DNA of 64,000 nt from Balamuthia mandrillaris (taxonomy: Eukaryota > Discosea > Longamoebia > Balamuthiidae), in assembly GCA_031835245.1 (NCBI GenBank), contig JAVKOQ010000077.1, positions 117,501-181,500 on the forward strand, written 5' to 3'. Positions within the stretch are counted from its first letter, which is position 1, and every line of letters begins with the position of its first letter. Position numbers and translations under genes: made by a program. Under the pieces are notes generated by a model that did not search any database, was not told the origin of the DNA, and was given only the letters and a program-made list of their open reading frames with translations. Of the stretch, positions 31,291 to 47,453 are shown piece after piece.

Positions 31291-31882
31291 TGTAAGAAAT
31301 AAGGGAGAGAGAGAGAGAACGAAAGAGGAAAGTAAGAACTCGGAGCAGAGAAATGAGAGACAAAGAAGAGAATGCTTGCATTTGAAGGAGGTTGTTGGTC
31401 GGGGAAGGAGAGAGGAGGAAGCGAAGGGCTGCCATCACGTGAAACACCGAAAAGATGTTTTGCGGCGGGTCGGTATGCCACTCGCCTCCAATGAGGGAGT
31501 TGCGGCTGACGAGCACCCTCCAACCCCTCTCCAAGTCATCCAGCACTACCAAAGGTCCATATTTCTTCCCTAAAGAGAGAGAGAGAGAGAGAGAGAGAGA
31601 TGAGTTCATCTTGCAAAGAGAAAGAGGGGGGAGGTTCCAAGGGTTACCTTTCTCCACGGCCAGTATTCGGAAGGTTTCTCCTTGCGGCCATCCCGGTCCT
31701 CTCTCTTCCTCTACTACTTCTTCCATAATGTCGTCGGTGCCACCCAGAGTTTGGCAGAGACCATCCTTGCAACGTGGAAGGGTTGCTTCATCTTGTTGTT
31801 GTTGTTGTTGTTGTTGTTGGTGCGTAGTGCCAGCTCCCACCAAACAGCACCCCACGAACAGCAGCCACCACGACCATCTCAT
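30091..31882 (-). CDS. Spermidine-synthase-like methyltransferase-fold protein with signal peptide
   Basis: Exons 31882-31648, 31569-31380, 31190-30973, 30906-30797, 30628-30524 and 30375-30091 give 380 residues in phase. The N-terminus (MRWSWWLLFVGCCLVGAG) is a signal peptide or signal anchor, followed by poly-Gln. The core is a Rossmann methyltransferase of the spermine/spermidine synthase group: YGPLVVLDDLERGWRVLVS, LLQIGVGIGS, HMDVVDINPVVLQYAREFFG, DGRLFL, YDAILHDVFEGG and LRPPNGVLVLNLY, then LRSVFPHVRCFVD and FFASEHSIQF. The VVDINP motif binds the adenosine ribose. A true aminopropyltransferase is not implied, since many secretory members have unknown methyl acceptors. Intron 2 appears to be GC-AG (AAAT|GCAAGC), which alone restores the glycine-rich loop in phase. 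The 3' end converges on the F-box gene. Confidence 0.75.
30407..30475. repeat. AAG microsatellite in an intron of the methyltransferase-like gene
   Basis: About 23 perfect AAG triplets. In the sense strand of the gene it reads CTT and lies between exons 5 and 6. Confidence 0.9.
31242..31284. repeat. GA microsatellite in an intron of the methyltransferase-like gene
   Basis: About 43 bases of perfect GA (sense strand CT), in the GC-AG intron 2. A second, shorter run lies near 31575-31601 in intron 1. Confidence 0.85.
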
Positions 31883-31917
31883 CGCTTTTTCTTTTCTAGA
31901 GTAATTTGAAAAAGAAA

Positions 31918-32102
31918 GGGTTGAGAGTAGGAATCGAACTGGAGGCATAAGCAGCACCAAAACATTAAGGGTTGAAAGCAGGAATCGAACTGAAGGCATA
32001 GGAACAACATTAATGTTGAGAGCAGGAATCGAACTGAAGGTTTGTTGGCAAAAAAAAAAAACAAATCATAGATAACGTTGAGGGTGGGAATCGAACTGAA
32101 GG
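31918..32102 (-). repeat. Four-copy array of a B-box-like 26-32 base unit
   Basis: Copies at 31918-31949, 31969-32000, 32015-32040 and 32077-32102 share GGAATCGAACTGAAGG and a preceding GTTGAGAGYA-like stretch. On the minus strand the core reads AGTTCGATTCC, which fits the Pol III B box of tRNA genes. No A box or cloverleaf accompanies any copy. The array lies between the stop of RIO1 and the start of the methyltransferase-like gene, both on the minus strand. Confidence 0.7.
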
Positions 32103-32148
32103 GAATGAAAAATTCTTTTTTCTTGTTGCGCCAGCTGTGCAGTCTTTT

Positions 32149-34605
32149 TTACCTCTTCTTGCCACGGTTCTTGATGGTTGCTTTCTTCTTTCTCTTCTTG
32201 AGCTTCTTTGGCACTTTGTTCATTCTTCTCTCTCTTTGCATCGCTTTCACTTGTTTCTTTCTTTCCTTCTTTGTGAGTTCTTTACCTTCTCCTTCACCTT
32301 CTTTGTCTTCGTCTTCATCTTCTGACTCTTCTCCTTCTTCCTCGTCACTTTCTTCTCCTTCTGCTTCTTCTTTTGCTTCTTTATCTTTCGTCTCAACTTT
32401 ATCCTTTCCTTTCTCTTCTTTTGTCGCTCCTTCTTTTTCTGGTGTTTCGCTCTGTGCAAGTATTTCGGGCACTTCTAACGTTCCTGAGAGATCGTCCTTC
32501 AATCCTGTCAGCTTTTGATAGTTTAACTGCCATGAAGAGAAGAAAAGAGAATAAAGTTCGTTATTCAAACCATTTGTCGGCAAAAAAAACAGAAGAGCGA
32601 CGGAACACAAGAGAGAGAGAGAGAGAGAAGGAAGGAGGAAGGAGGAAGAGGAGGAGAGAGAAAGAGAAAAAGGGCAAGCGTACTCCTTCGGTGGATCCCT
32701 CTTCTTTAACTTTAAAGACATCCTTCTCAGCATCAAGCACAGCATCCAAGCGGCTAGGGATGTAGCTCTTCTTCCAAACTTGCTCATCCAGCTCTTCCTC
32801 TGGAGTAAGATCTATTCCCCTCTGAAGAATATGTTCCTGGATTTTGTCGAGGTAGGCGTCCATGTTCTCAGTGGTGATGGTCGGGTCGATGATGAAGTCG
32901 AACAGCTCCTTGATGGACATGCTTGCTACTCCTCTTTTCTTGAAGAAGCTGTTGATGTTGGAGCAGTCCATCCTGAGAAACTCCAACGCATGAGGGTGGT
33001 CGTGTTCCACCGATTGAGAGACGTCGATGAAGTACAATATTCCTTTATGATAGCTTTGGAAGAGAAACAGAAGAAAGAAAGAAAGAAAGTGACAGAAGAA
33101 CGTGAAGAAAGTAAGTTTCTTGTAAGAGAGAGGGAGAGAGAGGGAGAGAGGGAGAGAGACGCACAGGATGTTGTACTCGCTCAAATCGGCATGTACCAAG
33201 TGACACTCTTGGTACATTTTGCGCATCATTTTGACGCATTGTAAATAGCACTCTCTGAGCTTCTCTTCGGTCAACTCAGCATCTTTCAGCTTAGGCGCGG
33301 CCCTTTAAATCATCAAAAGAAAAGAAAGATAAATGAAAAGTGAAGGAAGGAAAAGCAGGAAGGAGAAAGTACCATCCGTTCTTGCCAAGAAAGCTCATCA
33401 CGAGAACGTGCATGCGCAAAGCCACGGGATCAGGGCAACAAATTCCGGCTGCCTTCAGTCTGGTTAAGTTACGAAACTCCTTCTCAGCCCAAACGCGCAC
33501 CATCTTACGGGGATTGCTCTTGCAATAGCCTCTTCGGAAACGAAACTCTCCGGTGACATAACGATCTCTGTCCTTGAAGCTAAGAATGGACGTTTTGTAC
33601 ACTTTGATGGCTCTTTCATCTCCTTTCTCCGTTTTGCCATAGTAAACGTTGGCCTGTTTATAACGAAAAAGAAACCAGGATGAGCAGGGCAAGTAAGAGT
33701 AAGAGTAAGAGTAAGAGTAAGAGTAAAAAGAGAAAAGAGAAGAGGAGAAGGAAGTAAGAGTAAGAGTAAGAGTAAGAGTAAGAGTAAGAGTAAGAGTAAG
33801 AGTAAGAGTAAGAGTAAGAGTAAGAGTAAGAGTAAGAGTAAGAGTAAGAGAGAGAACCTCTTTGCCGGTGCTGAGACAACCGTTGATCTCGGAGACCAGC
33901 CCCCTGTTCAACATTTTATAGAGGATAAGACGGGTGCGAGGGTCCAGGCACTGCTCCGTTGTCGCTCTGTCCTTCTTTTCATGCACTCTCACCCTTTATG
34001 AAAACAAACAAGTCGTTTGCGAAAAGAAGAGAGGAGACAGGCAGGGAGAGGCAGCGAGTCTGGAAGAAAGGAGAGAATGGAGAAAACGAAGAGAAGAGAA
34101 AGCGGAGTTTGTTTTTTTGTTACCTCTGTTGCAGCTGCTTCTTGCCAGTCTCTTTCATGACGCTGCTGAAGGAGTTGGGGGCGTTCACCTGCAAGGAGCC
34201 CTTCCGGTCCTCCAGGTCGATGCGGTGGCTCCACTTGGACTCCAGGCTGGTCTCCGCCGGTTGAAAGGTCTTTGCGGCGCCGCCCACCACGAAATCGCCG
34301 TCTAAATTGCCGAAGCGCTTCTTGGCTTTCAGGTCTTCCTCGTAGTCATCCTCCTCGTCGTCTTCGTAGTAGTACTCCTCTTCTTCGTAATAGTCCCCTT
34401 CTTCGTCCCCTTCTCCTTCTCCTTCATCCTTTGGTTGCCCCTCTTCTTCTCCTCCTCCTCGTTTCTCTTCTTCTCTCATCGACAAGCTTTGATTTTGTTC
34501 TTCACCCTCCTCTTCGGCGTCAGCAAAGCGAGGGTCATGCTCGTCGTACGAGTCCGCAACGGAGCCCAGCGGTGGCAAGCGAGAAACGTGGAAGGTGGTG
34601 GTCAT
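32149..34605 (-). CDS. RIOK1: RIO1-type atypical protein kinase
   Basis: Exons 34605-34124, 33993-33858, 33653-33373, 33302-33165, 33053-32684 and 32526-32149 give 594 residues in phase. The N-terminus is acidic with poly-Glu/Tyr. Core motifs are [72 protein letters not shown], the catalytic loop [12 protein letters not shown] and the metal-binding [13 protein letters not shown]. All are RIO1 signatures. The tail is very Lys/Glu-rich. RIO1 drives late maturation of the 40S ribosomal subunit in the cytoplasm as an ATPase/kinase. The neighbour on the opposite strand encodes a mitochondrial ribosomal protein and shares its upstream region. Confidence 0.93.
33692..33851. repeat. AGAGTA hexamer repeat in a RIO1 intron
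   Basis: About 22 AGAGTA units in two blocks, split by a GA-rich patch near 33727-33751. In the gene's sense strand it reads TACTCT. It lies between exons 2 and 3. Confidence 0.9.
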
Positions 34606-35027
34606 GCTTCCTTCCTTCCTCCCTTCTCCCTCCCTCCTTGGATCCTGTCTTTCTTTCTTTCTTGGCTTTTTCTTTTTCTTTATTTTTTTTTCTAAGTTTC
34701 TTCCCCGCATTCCATACATGCCTTTCGTTCCTTGCGTATCTTTCATGCCAAACATTCCATGCATGCCACCGTATGCTGTACCAATGGTTCACAAGTGCTG
34801 TAATAATGTTGCACAGATTGAGCTGCCTTTTCACCAACCAAAAAAAATAAAAAGAAAGTTAAAAAAATAAAAAGAAAGAAAGTGGTTCCTCCTCCTCCTC
34901 CATCCCTTCCTTCTTGTTCTGCTTTGGTGGAAGTGAAACAACGACTTCCTTCGTATTCGCTGGCAAGCACACACTTCAAAAAGGAAAGAGGGAAGAAGGG
35001 AGCGCGCACAACAAACAAGACAAAAGA
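34606..35027. promoter_or_regulatory. Divergent upstream region, RIO1 (-) and mS33 (+)
   Basis: A 422-base bidirectional region with pyrimidine-rich leader next to RIO1, a patch of near-repeats of CCATGC/CCATAC (about 34708-34770), and a purine-rich leader before mS33. No defined promoter element was recognised. Confidence 0.4.
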
Positions 35028-35378
35028 ATGTCGCTCTACTTTCGGAATTTGAACGACATCACTCGCACCAGCGCCAGAATCTTTGGCAATCGGATAGGCA
35101 ACAACCTTCCCTCCGGCTGGAAGGAGCTCCGGAAGATGCGGAGAGGTCTTGCCATGCTGCGATACTACCAACCCACCATCCATCAGCTCATGAAGGGCAT
35201 GCCGGGCTTCGAGACGCCGAGGCAGCTCGTCAACAAGGAGCGGATCGAGAGGAGGCTCCTCCGCGGCAAGACCCCCACCAAGAAGGGCCAGGGCAAACAG
35301 GCGCTCAAGAGAGCGGCCGAGGAGAAGAGGTTGGCCGCCAAAGCTGCCAGAGAGGCCACCAAGAAAAAGGGCAAATAA
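35028..35378 (+). CDS. Mitochondrial small-subunit ribosomal protein mS33
   Basis: A single exon of 116 residues. The block SARIFGNRIGNN and the C-terminal RLLRGKTPTKKGQGKQALKR correspond to the ARxFGE and LRGKxxPKKGEGKR blocks of MRPS33/mS33, and the size fits. It is expected to be a structural protein of the mitochondrial 28S-type subunit. The N-terminus is basic and could serve in import. The Lys/Ala-rich tail is longer than usual. The 3' end lies 60 bases from the 3' end of the convergent SppA gene. Confidence 0.7.
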   Translation: MSLYFRNLNDITRTSARIFGNRIGNNLPSGWKELRKMRRGLAMLRYYQPTIHQLMKGMPGFETPRQLVNKERIERRLLRGKTPTKKGQGKQALKRAAEEKRLAAKAAREATKKKGK

Positions 35379-35438
35379 TCCTCTTAAATATATTTTTTAC
35401 TTTGTTGTTATTTTTTTTTTCACACACAAAAGAAGACC

Positions 35439-38371
<2,933 letters not shown>

Positions 38372-38385
38372 TTCTTTCTTTTTTT

Positions 38386-38520
38386 AAATTTGAGGGGTCA
38401 AGGCAACCGGTCCAACAATTCTGAGGAGTCTTCATGACAGCTTTTGCTGTAGTTCCTGCAGGATCAGACAAGGAGACCCCTCATAAAAGATTCATTGCTT
38501 TCTATGACCCCTCAATTTTT
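38386..38520. repeat. Inverted-repeat segment, possible MITE or structured RNA
   Basis: TTGAGGGGTCA at 38390-38400 is the exact reverse complement of TGACCCCTCAA at 38505-38515, about 100 bases apart, and the match extends weakly into flanking T/A runs. A small internal hairpin ACAGC-TTTT-GCTGT and the palindrome CCTGCAGG lie between. It sits just upstream of the SppA start. No class could be assigned. Confidence 0.45.
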
Positions 38521-38797
38521 TTACAAGTAAGCGATGTCGGAAGCCTAGCCAAACCTGCTCCATCCACTACGTTATTGTGGTGGAAGGGGTGACCCAGGTC
38601 CCAACGCAGAGTCCAGTGCAGACCCTGCTCGCAAAGGACAGAAGCGGAGCATAATGCTTACGCCTAACGCCTTGTGGATCTTGAAGTGGAGTTAGAACTA
38701 GGATTGTTAAGTTTTGTGGGCGCACAAAAGAAAAGACTCCTCAATAATATTTTTCTTCTTACGGAAACAAAACCCTCTCCAGACAAACAGCTCTTGT
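38521..38797. other. Noncoding spacer between SppA and homogentisate dioxygenase genes
   Basis: No coding signal. A possible hairpin CCATCCAC...GTGGTGG lies near 38562-38584, followed by a GGTGACCCAGGTCCC patch. It may belong to a structured RNA but matches no family with confidence. Confidence 0.35.
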
Positions 38798-40366
38798 TTA
38801 ATCTTGTTGCTGTGGGTCAAAGTGCTTCTTCAGACCCTGCCAACAGGAATAATAGTCCTCGTCTACCTCCGCTTGCAGAGCATACGGCGCCAACGTGAAC
38901 ATGTACGTCGACTCAAACATGAACGCCAATGTGGTGTCAGGGATCTTGACTGGCTTGAGCTCTGCTGCAGAGGCTCCTTCAAAGGTGGTTGCATCGGGTC
39001 CGTGAGGCGTCATGAAGCTGTGAAGGCTGGCGCCGCCAGGAAGGAAGCCCTCTTGCTTAGCTTCGTAGACGCCACGGATGAGACCCATGAACTCGCTCAT
39101 GCAGTTGCGGTGATAGTAAGGAGGACGGAAGGTGTGCTCGGCCACTGTCCAGCGGGGAGGGAAGATCACAAAGTCGGCCACGGCCACTCCTGGTTTGGTG
39201 CTTGGGCAGGTCAACACCGTGAAGATGGATGGATCCTTCAGCGCAGCAGAAGAACGTTCATTTACAGCGTTAGGAAGAAAGAATGAAAGAAAGTGAGAGA
39301 GAACTAACAAGAAAGAAAAGAAAGGGAGAGGGTACACACCAAGTGATCAAATGTAACGGTATTAACAGCACAGAACTTGGAAAGGTCATACTTATAGGGA
39401 GCATAGTTGCCATGCCACGCCACCACATCAAAGGGAGAATGCTGCTGCGTGGCCTCGAACAGCCTACCCCTAAACTTAGCGACGATGGTGAAGCTCTCAC
39501 ACTCTCTGTCCTCGTAGGCTGCCACTGGTGTCAAAAAGTCCCTCGGGTTGGCCAAGCCGTTGGCTCCAATGGGTCCCAAGTTGGGCAACTCAAAGCTGCC
39601 CTCAAAGACCTCCACGATGTAGCCACGAGAGGGGCCGGAAGGCAGCGCCACGTTAAAGCGAATGCCTCGTGGTATTACCACGATTTCGCCAGGAGCCACT
39701 TCGAGCTTGCCAAACTCGGTTGTTATGTCCAATGTTCCTTGCTGAGGCACTGTTTGTTGGGGCCACAACAAAGGAGAAAGAAGACAGGAGGAAAAAGAGG
39801 AGAACGGCAATAAGAATCAACTGAACAAAGAATCAATAAAAACCAACACAACAACACGCACCCATGAGAAAGTCGCCATCAGAGGAATACAGGCACTTGT
39901 CACCCATGTCTGCGTTACAAAGGTAGACATAAATGGCCAGCCCGCTCTTCATGGCAGGGTCCCCAGCCCCCATCAACGTGCGGAGCCCCTGCACAAAATC
40001 CACACCCCCTCCCTCTCCCTCCTTTTGCTCCTGGGGCAGAGGGAAGGGCTTCCACCTCAGCTGGTTGGGCTCGGCCTCCATCTTGGCAAACTCGTTGTCC
40101 ATCCAGGGGTGCTCCAGGCGCTTAAAGGGCCTGTGGATGACCGAGGGCCGTATGCGGTAGAGCCAGCTGCGTCGGTTGGAGGGGCGAGGCGCGGTGAAGG
40201 CCGTCCCTGAGAGCTGCTCCGCGTAGAGGCCCTTGGGGCAGCGTTGCGGCGTGTTTTGGCCTTTCGGGAGCGTGTTGGGGATGGCCTCCGAGCAAAAGTG
40301 GTTGCCAAAGCCGGCTTGGTACTCGTACTTGTCCGGCGCCGTGCTGGTCTTTGCGGGTCCTTCCAT
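38798..40366 (-). CDS. HGD: Homogentisate 1,2-dioxygenase
   Basis: Exons 40366-39862, 39749-39340 and 39235-38798 give 450 residues in phase, the usual length. Conserved blocks are [101 protein letters not shown] and [14 protein letters not shown]. The His and Glu residues that bind iron sit in the last blocks (PPYYHRN...SEFMG and HGPD). It opens the ring of homogentisate to maleylacetoacetate in tyrosine and phenylalanine breakdown, in the cytosol. The leader (40376-40402) carries a CT run on the plus strand, which is GA in the sense strand. Confidence 0.96.
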
Positions 40367-40370
40367 CTCG

Positions 40371-40405
<35 letters not shown>

Positions 40406-40639
40406 TTTCTTCTCTCTCTTCCTCCAAAGAAAGAATTTTCGTTATTTTTATTTTGGATTTTTTTTCAAGTCGCCAAAAAAATTTGGAAAATTGGAGATAA
40501 TTTAAAGGAATTTTCGAATGAAAGCGAAAGAAAAAAGAATTACCGTCGACCGCTCGGGCACAAACAAAAAGGGATAAATGGAAATAAATTGCTGCTTCTT
40601 CGCTTTTTTTTATAATCGTTTTGGATGCTGATGATATCA

Positions 40640-43742
<3,103 letters not shown>

Positions 43743-43802
43743 TGCTCTTTTTTTGCTTTCTTGTGTTGTTATTCGTTTTTTTTTTTTGCAATTTGTTTTC
43801 AT

Positions 43803-44687
43803 TACTGAATTTTCGTTTGAAACACCGCCAGTTTGATGATTTAAAAAACTTTACTCCCAACATTCTCTGTTCCAGCAGAAGCAGTAATAAAAAAGCCCTT
43901 ACCAAAAATTTGGAAATACTTGAAATGGGTAGCAGCAAGCTAATCAGCATTAACTGCTCCCTTGATAAATAAGTGTAAAACTCTTTCTATACTATTCACT
44001 GTGTTTTGTCCAAACAACTCAAGAAATAAGCATAGTACTTACCAACTCTTGAGTAATTATTTTCTGAGAAATAAAATTGATAAAGAAGTATTAAATATCT
44101 AACAAATAAACAACGACCAGGCAGAGTTACCTGTCATTAACAGTGTAACCTATTATCATGATATGTCTATATGAGCTATTTAGACAGGTGTTTATACAAG
44201 TGTTTAAATAGCTGTTTAGATAGCTATATAGACAGATGTTTAAACAGGTGTTTAAACAGGTGTTTAAATAACTGTTTAAACATCAAAGAACCATAATAGT
44301 GTTAAAATAACAAAGATAATCTTCAATAATGAAAAAATTAGTCTATTATCAGTCATTTACCTTAAGTGATTATTATAATAAACTTTTTTAAAGACCTATT
44401 CTTCATTTTACCAAATGGTTTTTAAGAGAAACCAAGAAGTCACTCCTCAACCCTGAGCCTCTTTCCTTCCTTGGTTGCCTTCTCAAATATATATACTTTT
44501 CCTATAAACTAGAATCAAAACACATAACATTTATTTTTATATCCTTTGAAATTATTTTTAAATATAATAATTTTTTAAAAAAATAATTTTTCTTTGCTTT
44601 AAAAATATTTAAATATTATTATTGTGAATATTTTGATTAAACCAAAAATAATTTCCAAAAAGGAGCTCTCTTTTTTGTTTAAAATGT
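43803..44687. other. AT-rich noncoding region with ACAGGTGTTTAA minisatellite
   Basis: Base composition drops sharply here relative to the gene block. At 44186-44283 a unit close to ACAGGTGTTTAA is repeated about eight times with variation. No open frame with family content and no RNA was recognised. Confidence 0.5.
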
Positions 44688-46301
44688 TTACAACCCGGCC
44701 TTGGGTCGTGCCAATCCTTTTTTCTCATACAATGCTCACAAAGGAGAGATAAAATTGGGGTGGTTCTTGGTTTGCTCTTATTAGAAGGACCTGCTTTGTA
44801 TGTACAGTTTCTTTCTCTAATTCTGTTCTTCTCTCCTTTTTCCCCTCTTTTCCCTTCTCCCATGGTAATGCAATACTTAGAGATTCCATTGATTGGCTGG
44901 TTGATGTCATCCTATTGATCAGACTGAAATCATGCTGTGTGACAAAAGGTCAACACAGGTGAATATGAAAGAAGTACCTCAAGAGAAAAGGAGGAAAGAA
45001 GAAAACATGGATAAGTAAAGATTTCAATTGTATCTTGACGTGTCCAGAAAAGAAAGAGGCAAGTACAGAGCCCAATTGTGACAAGAATGATAAAAAGGAA
45101 AGTGTAAAGCCCCTTTAGCAAGACAAGAAAGCGGAGAATTTGTTATAGAGTTAGGAGTTAATGAGTATCTAAGGATGAATATATACCAAAAAGGAGGGTG
45201 TGTGATAGTGTTAATAAACATGTCATATAAGTCTACAAGAATAAAGTCAGCTGCATTGAAGTCAAGCAGTGATCAACCATTGATAATGGAATATAATGGA
45301 AAAACAAGAGAGAATCACTTAGAACCCTTAGTAGAAAGAATAGATATAAAAGTTGGACAATGATGCTCACACAAAGAGAAGGACTTACTTACACTATTAT
45401 TCACATATCCCCTTTTATAAAGAAACACAAGGGATGTGATCATAGTAACAATTAATAAAGAAAAAAACCAAAAAAATAACAACAACAAGTTCTCAAGTTT
45501 TTTTCTTCCTAGCAAAGTTAATTTAAAACCAAGTTACATCTTTATTGTCTCTTTCCTTTTGATTAACATGGAGAGAAGTTATCTTCATAGTAACAAACAA
45601 GTTCTATTCCAAGTTGTGTTAAAGTATTCTGTGTCTTCTTTGAAGGGTTTTCTTTGATAAGGAAGGAGGCATTCCTTTGGGATGATTGACCTAGTACACT
45701 GAAGGTTTATTTATTGTGACAATAATAGATTTATGGTTTGTTGAAATGTTTGTTTTGCCAAGTTTAATAGAAATGAGTTTTTCAATTCTTCCTATAAGAA
45801 AGTGGTCTTGCAAGTCCTCTGTGTGTATTTGTTATGTGGCATGATCTTGGTCTGATCAATAAAATGACATCTACTAGTTAATCAACAGAATCTCTAAGTA
45901 TTGCAGGGTACCTACAAGGTTGAGCAGTTTCAACTCACTAGATAGCCAATAAACTATTCCAAAAAAAAAGTATTACATTACCCAAGGAGGAGGGGATAAG
46001 AGGGAAAAAGGAGAGAATAACAGAATTTTGAGAGAGAAACAGGGCACATGAAGCAGGTCTTTCTAATAAGAACAAACCAAGAATCACTTCAATTTTATCC
46101 CTCCTTTGTGAGTGTTGTTATACCACTCTCCTATAATACCTATCCCTATCTCTCCTTGTATATATATCTCTTTCTTTTATTTCATTAAAAGTCTTTTCCC
46201 TATGCCCATTGAGTTGGTGTCCATTAGGTTGTTTCCCTACCGGCCTTATCACAGTGTTGTGTGAATAAGAGGAATTGGCATAACCCAAGGCCAGGTTGTA
46301 A
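44688..46301. mobile_element. Element with long imperfect terminal inverted repeats (non-autonomous DNA transposon candidate)
   Basis: The left end begins TTACAACCCGGCCTTGGG and the right end is its near reverse complement (CCCAAGGCCAGGTTGTAA). The inverted similarity runs inward for about 250 bases (44688-44945 against about 45840-46301). The right arm is enlarged by a 137-base LTR-like insertion (46116-46252) and by a separate 70-base insertion near 45907-45972. The 900-base middle has only short frames and no transposase that I recognise. Flanking duplications are not clear. An alternative reading is two independent repeat copies in opposite orientation. Confidence 0.5.
46116..46252 (+). 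mobile_element. Solo-LTR-like repeat with 5-base target duplication
   Basis: A 137-base unit beginning TGTTATACCACTC and containing a TATATAT box, flanked by AGTGT on both sides (46111-46115 and 46253-46257). Alignment with the other arm of the host element shows the uninterrupted site. Related copies lie at 51617-51745 (+) and 51865-51966 (-). The 3' end is not the usual CA. It is a fossil; the family of the parent element is unknown. Confidence 0.55.
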
Positions 46302-46832
46302 TATATTTTCTGATGGAAATGTATTATTTATGGCTAGGTGTTCTAAGGTTATCATTGAAATGCAAGAATGCATCCTGTTGGTTATGGTGTTCTTTAAATT
46401 GGGAGAAGTTTTTGTTAAGTTTGCCATTTCTGTTGAAGTTGTTATGAGGGTCATTATAGGCATTGAGGTCTCTATGTACTGTTTTTGGACCTTTGTTTTT
46501 AAGGCTGGTAAGATATTTGTTGATGCCTCCATTTCAGAATAGTTTATTTTCTATTCTATTTGCTGGAGCATATATGTTGACTAAGATTAGCTTTTCATAG
46601 TTTTGAGTTGCTTAGCTTTATTGCTATTACCCTGTCTTTAATATTTCTTATAAGGGTTATAGTGGTAGATATAAGCTATTAGGAAGGTAGGATAGGAAAA
46701 TGAAAGCAACTCCTCTGTGGTAATTTTTGTCCATTAAAATGTTGGAGGTTTGCTTTGTAAGTATATTCCAACATTTCTAACAAGAAATCATCTAGACTGT
46801 TTGCCCTTTCTATCAACAACAGAAATAACAAC

Positions 46833-47047
46833 CTGTTGATAAAGGATAAACCCTAGGGATCAAGAAAGGAACAACATGTAAGCAACTCTGGGTTTATTCA
46901 TAAGAAACAGGAGTATGGCATGGACCAAAGTGAGTGCTTTGAATGTCTCATAAGGAAAAAGGGAAAATTAAAGAAGAAAGGGAATTTAAGGTTTTCAAGA
47001 AGAGTGTCAACAAGAAGGCATAATGAAGTGAATCATTGGTTTTCCAA
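46833..47047 (-). mobile_element. Divergent solo LTR of the gypsy-type family
   Basis: It begins TGTTGATAAAGGATAAACCC and ends TTTTCCAA. It is clearly related along its length to the LTRs at 47454 and 49957 but more diverged. No internal region is attached. It is an old fossil copy of the same family. About 400 bases of AT-rich sequence without genes separate it from the next LTR. Confidence 0.65.
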
Positions 47048-47453
47048 TGAACCCTTTTGATAATATAAACAATAATGATGATTTTCCTTCTCTTATAATC
47101 TGCTCTGATTTTACTCTTACTCTCAACATTACTTTCTTGATATTAATAGGTATTTTGAGTCCTGCTATACTATTAATGAGCTAATAAAAGGAGTTAAGGT
47201 CTTAATTCTTACAATATTAGCTTTGTTGGCCAATTAGTCACCTGCTGTCACATTCCTAGGCTTCTTCCTTTTATTTTGTTGGTTCTTCCTTTCTTTCTTT
47301 TAATTAGTTAGTTTTGTTTTCATTATTTACACTACACTTTTCCTTCACTTTGCACAAATTCCTTAAATTTCTCTTTTTCATGTTTTTCATTTTGTTGACT
47401 TTCCTTTTTTGTCACAAAAGAAAGAAAAAAGAAGGGGAAATGTACAAAAAATG

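Noticed and set aside
31918-32102. Degenerate tRNA genes
   Set aside because: Only the B-box part is present; no acceptor, D or anticodon arm could be folded around any copy.
33692-33851. CRISPR array or telomere-like repeat
   Set aside because: It is a perfect hexamer run without spacers, inside a RIO1 intron; AGAGTA is not a known telomere unit.
38520-38700. Signal recognition particle RNA
   Set aside because: GGTGACCCAGGTC recalls helix 8 of SRP RNA, but the partner strand and the GNAR loop were not found.
43803-47450. Host genes in the AT-rich block
   Set aside because: Only short frames without family content or consistent splice sites exist here, so none is reported as coding.
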